64,000 nt of DNA from Pholiota molesta (lineage: Eukaryota > Basidiomycota > Agaricomycetes > Agaricales > Strophariaceae): positions 248,001 through 312,000 of the forward strand of contig JACGCK010000013.1 in NCBI GenBank assembly GCA_014925825.1. Direction: 5' to 3'. The notes below the pieces were generated by a model that had not been told where the DNA came from, made no database searches, and worked only from the letters and a program-made list of their open reading frames with translations. Numbering within the stretch: position 1 is the stretch's first letter; each line of letters starts with the position of its first letter. Made by a program: the position numbers and the translations under genes. This document shows positions 56,085 to 64,000 of this stretch, piece after piece.

Positions 56085-56566
56085 CATAAGAAATATCTTA
56101 ATAGAAATCGTTACTCACTCAACGCTCAAAGTGAATCTTTAGCTTCAAATACATAGGTAATATCTATGCCTTGAGTTATAGCGCATTCGAGTGTTTTATG
56201 GTTGGTTCTTGGTTGGTTCGAGAGAGCTCACTGCGAAATCATTTTCGACGTAGTGACCCAGCCTTTCAAAGCGACACTCAAATTAGCAACCGATACGCCG
56301 GCCATTGTGATACTTCAGCAGACCTCAGTCCACATGTAGAGAGATGTAGAGTGGGGGTTGTGGCCGTACCAATGGGAGCTCGGGCCTCGGGCCGGCGGAG
56401 TTTGGACCTCGTAGACTACGTTTCTGTGTTGTAGCTACGCAATACCACCACCACCAATCCTATCTGTTTCCTGCTCTCACCCCCTCGCTGCTACTTCAGG
56501 TTCAGAGACGAGCCTGGTCCTTCTCCCGAGGTGACCTCTCCAGCGTCCATTTTCATGGTGCCTGAT

Positions 56567-57014
56567 TCAGAATCGCATAGAAAAGTTCAAATTTAGGGAC
56601 TGATTGAAAAATTCATCCAGTCCATAGCCTTTCGTAGCAGCCCAGCCTCCGGAGTCGGTCATAATCACAGCGTCAACTGCGGACTGAAAGTTTGCCAAGA
56701 GATGTCCGTGTGGGGAAGCCTGATGGAGCCTCATTGTCTCACCGATCGTTCCATCAATCATTCTCGTTTGTAGACGACCATCTAACGAGCGGTAAACATA
56801 CATGCCACCTATATGATCGACCCTTCTTTTCCTTTTCGCAGCGCAAACTGATAGATCTCTTGTCAACAAGTGAACTTTTATCAGAAAAGCCTCGGAATTT
56901 TTGGAAGGCGATTGCCTTGATGTCGGTTGTGCGCACGTATGCTTCCCATAGTTCCCGTTTACGGCCGTTGTACATGGCTGTGAGCCTGTGTGTGGGTTCT
57001 GGCTGTCCTGACAT
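56567..57014 (-). CDS. possible unknown protein fragment
   Basis: Two overlapping minus-strand frames read protein-like sequence: RLTAMYNGRKRELWEAYVRT with IKAIAFQKFRGF, then GGMYVYRSLDGRLQTRM, GTIGETMRLHQASP and DAVIMTDSGGWAATKGYGLD before a stop at 56567. They need a one-base shift or an unseen intron near 56820-56860 to join. No family is recognised and no start is certain. It may be the last part of a gene, or chance. Confidence 0.3.
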
Positions 57015-57206
57015 TGAATAGGGACATCAGATAATAATTCCCATCCGCTGTTATTCGAGAAATTATCGGCGGCGATATCAATCTTCGATGATCTGGAGAT
57101 AGGATGTGGATGTTGCCTGGCGGAGACCCTTGCTCGTGAAAGGACACTTATGAAGGCTTTCCTCGTGGGTTTTGGACTTCACCCCAGTTCTCCCTTAACG
57201 CCCACC

Positions 57207-59662
57207 ATGACCGAGGAGAAAAACAACTTGAAGGCTGAGGACCTCCTCGAGTCTGGGCGCAGCATAACGAAGTCTGAGATTACTTCGGTCACTAGCTATG
57301 CTAGCGAAATCGATCCCGTAGCTGAGCGAAGGCTGGTCAGGAAGCTAGACTTAATCATGTTGCCATTATTCACCCTTATATGTGAGTTCCCTCCGATATC
57401 TTCGTCTTCGATACATACTAAACTTGGTTAGACGCTCTTAATTTTATTGATAGGTATGTGCATCGTCTCAGTTACGCGACCTAAATAGCTCATCAAATTT
57501 GGCCTTGCTATAGAACTGCGATCGGTGAGTATTTTATACATCCCACATCCTATTTTATATATTGCTCAGTGCTCACTATCACGACTCATAGGTAATGCCA
57601 AAATTGCCGGTAAGAATCAATGACTCGGAATGCTGCCCAGGTCAAGCTCTCTAATGTCCATTTCAATCACCAGGGCTAGAAAAAGACCTCGGAATGAAGG
57701 GCTTTGACTTCAACATCTCACTCACCGTGTTCTATATCTGCGTAAGGGCTTTGCACTTCAAAAATGCGTGATGTCAGCTAATATTCTTCAAAGTACTTCA
57801 TTTCTGATATCCCGGCCAATTTGATCATGAAACGAGTAGGGTCTACCTGGATCGCCGTCCTTACTCTCGCTTTCGGCGTGGTGTCTCTGGGATCGGCGTT
57901 CATCAAGACCTACAACCACATGATAGTCACTCGCGTTTTCCTTGGTTTCGCGGAAGGTGGCTCTTTGGTATGTCCAAATTAATGTTTAAACACTCACCGT
58001 CACTTACAACGAGCCACGATAGTCCGCACTCGTGTATTTGCTAGCCCGCGTAAGTCACTCTATTGTAGGTTGATTGAATATATACTGATATACCCCGCTA
58101 TCCCAGTATTATCGCCGCAGCGAATTAGTCTTGCGAACTGGGCTGTTCTTCGGTCTAGCGCCCAGCATAGCAGGAGCATGTACATACCTTCAATTTCTTC
58201 CTCGGCTTTCTATTCATGGTTGTATTTATAGTTGGCGGTCTTCTGGCGTCCGGACTTCTTTCCTTGGACAACTTCGGTGTTGTGAAGAGCTGGAGGAAGG
58301 TAAATTATCTCTCATTTTCGGGTTCGGTATAATTTCTGACGCCTCCGCAATTCTGAAAGATCTTCTTCGTGGAAGGTATGGAATCTGCATATTTATTTGA
58401 CATCATAACGCGGTCTAACCAATCAATGGCATAGGCATCATCACCAGTGGCATTGGAATCCTCCTATTCTTTATCATTCCTGGTGATCCCCTCACCAGCA
58501 AAATGCTGAATCAGGCCGAGCGCGATCTTGTCATTGCTAGGATGAATGCGGACGCCGTTATCAAAACCGACGGAAAGAAGGAAGCCACTACCATAAAGCT
58601 AGTCCTGCGATCATTCAATTTATGGGTATGCTTCTTAAACTTCCTGCCATGAAGCATTTACTCAGATATCTCACATCACTCAGACGCTAGTTTCGGCTTT
58701 GGGCTTCACATTGATTAATATTTCCTTCCAAGGATTGAGTCTGTTCCTTCCTACAGTCGTGAATTCTCGTATGTGTTATTTTTCTTTTAGTAGTTGCCTC
58801 TGCTAACGCAAAAATTCAGTTGGAAAATACAGTTCGTATATTTATACGGTCAATTGGCGTCAATCTAACCCAATTTTATAGCCGTTGTTCAGGCTCAGCT
58901 TCGCACTGTACCTCCATTTGTTGTTGCGGGTGTTTGGGTCATCGTTATTATTACATGGAGCTTCAAATCAAAGCAAAGAGGGATCCCGATCATGTTCTCT
59001 GTACTTCTTCAAGTCGCAGGATATGCGATCACAATCGCAACAAAGAATCCCCATGCACGGTAGGCTTTGTCCATTCAATTCAAGTTGCACCTTGAGTAAT
59101 TTGCTTCTATCACAGATATGCCGCTTGCTTCCTCTGCGTGGTCGGCGGTACTCCTTGTGGCCCTTTGGTAATGAAGTCCATTTCGCATACCTATACCATG
59201 TTTCTAACACACCCTTAGTTCCTTATCTGGGGAACAGACAATGCTGCTCCAGACACAATGCGAGCTGTGGCTACAGCCATTATCCCAGGTCCGTCGACAT
59301 CTCTCTTCGAATCCTTTTTGCTACACCACGCTGAACTCTTTTCCTTCTTTAGGAATGGGTGCACTTGGCTCTCTCATTGCGTAAGCTATAGAGCTCGTCT
59401 GTCCTTTTTAGTACGCTGACATGTATGTTCTAGCGTCTGGACATATCTACCTGCGGACGCACCCAATTTCCACAAAGGCAACTCGCTCAACCTTGCCACA
59501 GGATGCGCTGTGGTCCTCATCGCCTTTTTTGGAACGATGTACCTGCGCTGGGAGAATGGGAAGCGCGAGCGTGGTGAGCGGGACTATCGCCTGGCTGGAA
59601 AGACAGAAGAAGAGATTAGAGATTTGGGCTACCTCCATCCTAAATTCCGCTATCAAACTTAA
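57207..59662 (+). CDS. MFS permease, anion:cation symporter (Dal5/Tna1-like), copy 2
   Basis: Eighteen exons: 57207-57381, 57432-57453, 57514-57524, 57592-57609, 57674-57741, 57794-57967, 58023-58049, 58107-58179, 58232-58299, 58360-58375, 58435-58625, 58684-58768, 58820-58831, 58882-59059, 59116-59167, 59221-59290, 59353-59380, 59434-59662; 498 residues. Marks: YALNFIDRTAIGNAKIAGLE, FISDIPANLIMKRVGST, YYRRSELVLRTGLFFGL, LRTVPPFVVAGVWVI, WGTDNAAPDTMRAV. It is the paralogue of the gene at 25520-27989: 17 of 18 exon lengths are equal and the first differs by one codon. Probable role: uptake of small organic anions such as allantoate or nicotinate across the plasma membrane; the substrate is not readable from sequence. 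The start MTEEKNN is the ATG nearest to the paralogue's start. Confidence 0.88.
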
Positions 59663-60421
59663 AACGCTTGTACCTTTCTACGGAATAATTGTTATATTTA
59701 ATGTTCATAATTATTGCTATCGACTCTTCTTGGTCTTAGGCCGCGCGCGCTTCTGAAAGTAGAGCAATTTGGTGTATCCGACGCGCGATTCGCGCGGCGC
59801 GACTCGCGCAATCAAAATACGCCAATTAACTCACGTGAATAAAGTCATCAATGTGACACGTGTGACGCCGCGAGGCCGCCACACGTGGGTAGAATTCACC
59901 AAGTCGGGTTGAAGTCGGGTGTATTTCTTCTATCTTCCGTCTTCCATCTTGGTTCCAAACAACTTCCATATGATCTTCCACCAGATTTTCCATCACTGTG
60001 GAACACAGATGATTGGAAGTCTCAGGACCCAATGTACTCGAGCCAAAAATACTGAGTGGAAAGCAAAGATAGAGGAGGGACAACTCACTGGATGGTCAAC
60101 CAAGGTTTTAGGAATCTGTCTCCCCGTGTCCACTGTACGCGTAACTAAAAACTCTTCTAAAGATTAGAACTGAGCTGATATGACCGGCTTGCCCACAGCC
60201 GATGGCCGTTTCTCCCATGAGTACTATCTTGTACTCAATCCATGATGATAATATGGACAGGTATGGACCCGCGGTTAACCATTAGGGGTTGGATATCCTA
60301 ATATTTATCTAGCTATTGGCGATATACTATCCCCGGCTATCATTCTGCGATTTCATCTCAAGTATAAGTAAGGATTAGTCGTGAACTATCTTTGAAACTG
60401 AACTGCACCCCTTCCACGATA
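59663..60421. other. intergenic between MFS copy 2 and O-methyltransferase
   Basis: Contains short palindromic GC-rich sequence (CGCGCGATTCGCGCGGCGCG region, near 59780). No gene is supported. Confidence 0.4.
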
Positions 60422-62344
60422 ATGTCCGCCCGCGCTCAAGTCGAATCGTTACTCGCCCTAATCAAGGAGTCCGCCTTCAAAGCTTTGGATGAATACGAGA
60501 GGTATGGCAAGGACACACCGACGCTGGAATCCCTGCAGGCCCACCCACTCGATGAGGAGGTGAATAAACTGGAGTTCAAGAAGATCGTACGAACTCTCGA
60601 AGCGGCTTGCGATCAGCTATGTTCTACGCTGGCTCCCCCAACCCATTCGGTTATGAAGGTACGAAAACCGATTAAAAGCTGATGTCGTTGCTGAAAATAT
60701 ACCATTAGAGATCGCAAGACTTTGGATGGGCTTGTTTGAGAGTTGCTGTAAAGCAGAAGGTCGCGGATGTGCTTGTCGACTATCCAAATGGACTTCACGT
60801 AAACGAATTGTCCACTAAAGTCAACATTCACCCGATGAAGTTGGCAGCGATTCTCAAAGTTTTGGCTACGAGGCACTGCTTCCGTGAAGGTACGTCAGCT
60901 TATAATTTGCAAGAGAAATGGGATTGATCGTGCTTCATAGTCACTCCGGATGTCTTCGCGAACAATCGCCTATCCCTTTGTCTTCATTCGACGCACCCGA
61001 TGTCGGCCAAAATTGATACGGCCACCCTCGAAGCCCAGATGACAGCTGGAGCCCTTGCGGATTACTTGGTCAATCCTCAAACCGGGCATTCTATGAACAT
61101 GAACGAGGCCGCATTCCAATATACCAAGAGGGACACTCCTCACGCTCAAACCATGTTCTTTGACTGGCTGAGTCTCTCTGTGAGTCGATAAGTTATTCAA
61201 CAGTCGTGCTCTATACTGAGAATCGCCAACAGGAACAAGAAGAACGACGAACGGTGAAGCCCTTACTGCCTATTTGCTACCATCCAAGTATTAATATCAA
61301 TATGACAGCAATTTGGTAGATCTATGATCGCCGTTAACAGTGTTCTGGGTGCCCTCGCCCCCGTTCATGGTATGCTTTCTCAGGATTCAATTCAGGCTGC
61401 TGCCTTCTTACAGTGTTTTTCTTTAGTTTACCCATGGGATCAAGTCAAAACGGTCTGTGATGTGGGGTCAGGCATCGGACATTTTACCAAGGCACTATTG
61501 AAGCATACGACCGACATAAAAGTTACTCTATTTGATCTTCCTAAAACGATTGAGGTGGCCAAGGCAGTAAGTCCCCCTTTCGAAGCTCCGTTCACCATAC
61601 GGAATGCTTAACGTATCTTCAGGATTGGAAGTCCGACTTTTCAGGTCGGGTAGAGTTCGTCGGAGGGAGCTTTTTAGAAGAGATCCCCGTGAAAAATTGC
61701 GACATTTACTACGTCAGTCTCTTTATTTTTGGTTGAAGTGGCATGTAACCGATTATCTTTTCTAGATACGGAACGTATTGCACAATTGTAAGCACGAAGC
61801 ATCATGGTGGCATCACCGACACTAACGCTTGAGTAGGGACCGATGAAATGGCTCTCAAAATCCTCCGGACTGTTCGGGAGGCAATGGGGCCGAAGAGTCG
61901 TCTACTTCTCCGTGAGGTCGCCATTTCGAAGTTGAATTGCTGTTATACTCACACCTGGCGCCTTGGTTAACCGCTATTAGACGAACATGTTCTACGGCAC
62001 GCCTGTCGTACTGAAACTACCGAGATGATAGGATTGGATGATGTATGAAGCGTATCTTTCTTATCGAATAATCACTGATAATTCAAACAGGCACCCGAGC
62101 CCCTTCTGCCTAATTACGGAGAAGGCCAAATCAACGTTAACCAGTTGAATATGGTGATGCTAATGTGGTTCAACACCCATGAGAGAACGCCCACTGAGCT
62201 GAGCGATATGATGTACGTTATTTCCGATTTTAATCTTGGTTGGGCTGATTGATTTGCGGCACGGACAGAAAAACTACTGGTTTACGGCTCATCAAAGTCT
62301 ATGATCTGGCAGAAATGTGCTTGCTCGAGCTAGGGATAGCGTAG
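60422..62344 (+). CDS. SAM-dependent O-methyltransferase
   Basis: Exons 60422-60658, 60709-60889, 60941-61179, 61233-61253, 61309-61566, 61623-61712, 61766-61787, 61837-61911, 61981-62042, 62091-62212, 62269-62344; 460 residues. The N-terminal half has the winged-helix dimerisation fold of plant-type O-methyltransferases (VAVKQKVADVLVDYPNGLHV, LSTKVNIHPMKLAAILKVLA). The C-terminal half has the SAM-binding motif TVCDVGSGIGHFTKALLK (about residue 275), FDLPKTIEVA, and the catalytic His in IRNVLHNWTDE (about 348). These enzymes methylate hydroxyl groups of aromatic or polyketide substrates, often in secondary metabolism. No biosynthetic backbone gene lies nearby; the only possible partner is the adjacent MFS permease, and that link is weak. 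Exons 4 and 7 are 21 and 22 nt. Confidence 0.85.
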
Positions 62345-64000
62345 ATTTACGGGCAAGAGAATTTTTGTGCAACGTACCGAAATTTGAGACCCACGTAGAT
62401 GTAGATGTGGGGCCCCTGCCGTACATTCTCCCTTGCGATCAAACTGTTTTATAATAGATCAATTATGACAATCTGTAACGCTTTCCGCCACTGAACGCTG
62501 AACGTCGAACGTTGAACGTTGATATCTAATCACCTTCGCGAGAATGAATCTAATCCCGTTTGTTATTCGTAGACACACACACACACACACAAAACTCCTG
62601 GGAACATTCTCCAAGATAGCAAGGATGGAGTAGAATATGACCTCCCCAGAATTGCATTGGCCATTCAAAATGCCTCTCTTTCTTGCCATTGCCACAAAAG
62701 ACGGCGTATTCAAGGTGTACAAGTGTTGAACAAAACAACGTCAACAAATACGACAATCTCTACATAGCTCGCGCAGTCTTTGTGTACCCCATGGGGGTGG
62801 ATTTAACAATAGTCAAATTTTGTGGTTATTTCTCAAGATATCATCCATTACTTATAAAAGTAGAATACGGGGAATCACAAATGGCGCCTTGAAATATGAT
62901 AGCCTTTATGTTCTAAATTAGAGACGCTTTACGGAAGGCTACCCAGTGAGCTTCTTACCATTATAAACGGGTTATCTTCTGTCCGAATGATGCCGTGGAT
63001 GTGTTCGACATCACAAAAAATACGTGCATTAGGAAGGGTGTATCAATATCCAGATAAGGGGTTATATCCGTCATATGCAGGAGCTTTGGGATATATTTAT
63101 AGCAACTCTTTGCTTGATTATCAGATATACGTCTCAGGCAGAAGGGACATCGTCTCCTTCTTGTAGCTACGGTGGGTAGGCGCTAATTCACTATAATTGA
63201 CTTCGAGCTCGCATTTGCATCTTGGTACGTAGCACGTTCAAAAAAGATACACAACGGCTGAGGCCAATTTCCGACCAGGACTTCATTGTCTGCGGGCGTC
63301 TGCGGGCACTGACAATAGCTATTTCTAGACGATGTACACAGTAAATACTTACTGAATGGCGAAGAAGGCGGTATTGACAGATTGACTTTTAACGGGCGGC
63401 GTGCCAAGTGTTTAGGGCTCCGGCGCGGATGTGAGGCTCACGATTAGAGTATATTTAACCCAGAGTTCCCCCCATCCTGAGAAAGTGCATCAGGTTAATC
63501 TACTGCTCGTATACAAGTCCGGAGAAAACCTTCAACGGTAGCGATGAGCATTAAGGCCAACAGGGATCCGACCAAAGTGTAGCAGCAGAAGATTGAAATT
63601 GTTAGATTCCGAATCCGATTCCGAGTAAGGCAGAAATTATCCAGCGGCAGACCATAAGAAGTGCTTGCTTGAGACCGCTTGGAACGAAACCGATAATGGG
63701 CGGCACGGTGAAGAGCTTTTAATAGATCAATGATAATAACCTTTCTAAGTCAAGCTACTCACACCTGTCAATGCTAGAATTATCACATTGACTTATCACG
63801 CCCAGTTCATCATGCAGCATGCTTAAGCACTCTTCCTATTTTATGCTCGTAGACATACTTATTAAAATTAATTGAGCGTCGATCAGGAGACATTCCCGAT
63901 ACTATGCTCGTTGAAGGTCGTCGACAAATTGCGCCCAACAATAATGTCCCATCGTCGCTTATCCAGAGAAATAACATTCGATGCTATCAGAGTTCGGGAT
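62345..64000. other. gene-free stretch to the window end
   Basis: 1.65 kb of mostly AT-rich DNA with no supported gene. It includes a CA microsatellite at 62573-62591 and a short run of GAACGT(C/T)-type repeats near 62500. Confidence 0.4.
62573..62591 (+). repeat. (AC)n microsatellite
   Basis: About nine AC dinucleotides in a row. Confidence 0.85.

Noticed and set aside
57207..62344. A secondary-metabolite cluster (MFS permease plus O-methyltransferase, with the enoyl reductase at 39 kb)
   Set aside because: No polyketide synthase, NRPS, terpene cyclase or P450 is present, and the enoyl reductase is 17-20 kb away among unrelated genes. The MFS is of the nutrient-uptake ACS type rather than a drug-efflux type.

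Overview
The window looks like nuclear DNA of an agaricomycete (mushroom-forming basidiomycete) fungus. Its genes carry many short spliceosomal introns of about 45-75 nt. It holds agaricomycete-typical families: F-box proteins with an LPPEVL-type motif behind a short coiled coil, and seven-helix DUF6534-type membrane proteins. There is also a relic of the Agaricomycete type of non-LTR retrotransposon, and a tRNA-Val gene. No bacterial, organellar, viral or CRISPR features were seen. Gene models below were spliced by eye from GT-AG sites, reading phase and protein-family conservation.

Layout. 1-0.4 kb: end of a Q/P/Y-rich gene. 1.9-10.4 kb: three tandem F-box paralogues, each with a duplicated 5' flank containing a 5'UTR intron. 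10.6-19.4 kb: a rearranged duplicated block. Its intact genes are an FHA-domain tail-anchored protein (+) and a ZIP metal transporter (-). Broken inverted copies of both, and two F-box fragments, lie around them. 20.4-22.8 kb: two small secreted-protein genes, one with repeated dibasic-flanked peptides in an Asp-Ala-rich precursor. 23.2-33.3 kb (all -): F-box protein, 18-exon MFS permease, nuclear coiled-coil/acidic protein, alpha/beta hydrolase, prefoldin subunit 5. 33.5-43.5 kb (all +): DENN-family LCHN-like protein, nucleolar GTPase Grn1/GNL3, a frame-broken enoyl reductase, and a cell-wall-integrity type MAPKK. 43.9 kb: tRNA-Val(AAC). 45.7-56.1 kb: an intact and a frame-broken DUF6534 paralogue on either side of a 7.4 kb gene-poor stretch with a LINE relic. 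57.2-62.3 kb: a second MFS permease with exon sizes matching the first, then an O-methyltransferase. The last 1.65 kb looks empty.

How the genes fit together. Most of the window is ordinary: housekeeping genes (prefoldin, Grn1, tRNA, MAPKK) sit among expanding or decaying accessory families (F-box, MFS, DUF6534, secreted proteins). I see no convincing biosynthetic cluster. The enoyl reductase, O-methyltransferase and MFS genes are far apart and separated by unrelated genes. The two most unusual elements are the secreted repeat-peptide precursor at 20.4 kb and the shuffled duplication at 10.6-19.4 kb.

A caution for all models: several conserved genes show single-base frame breaks, nearly all missing bases beside short homopolymers. 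Some apparent pseudogenes may therefore be assembly errors.
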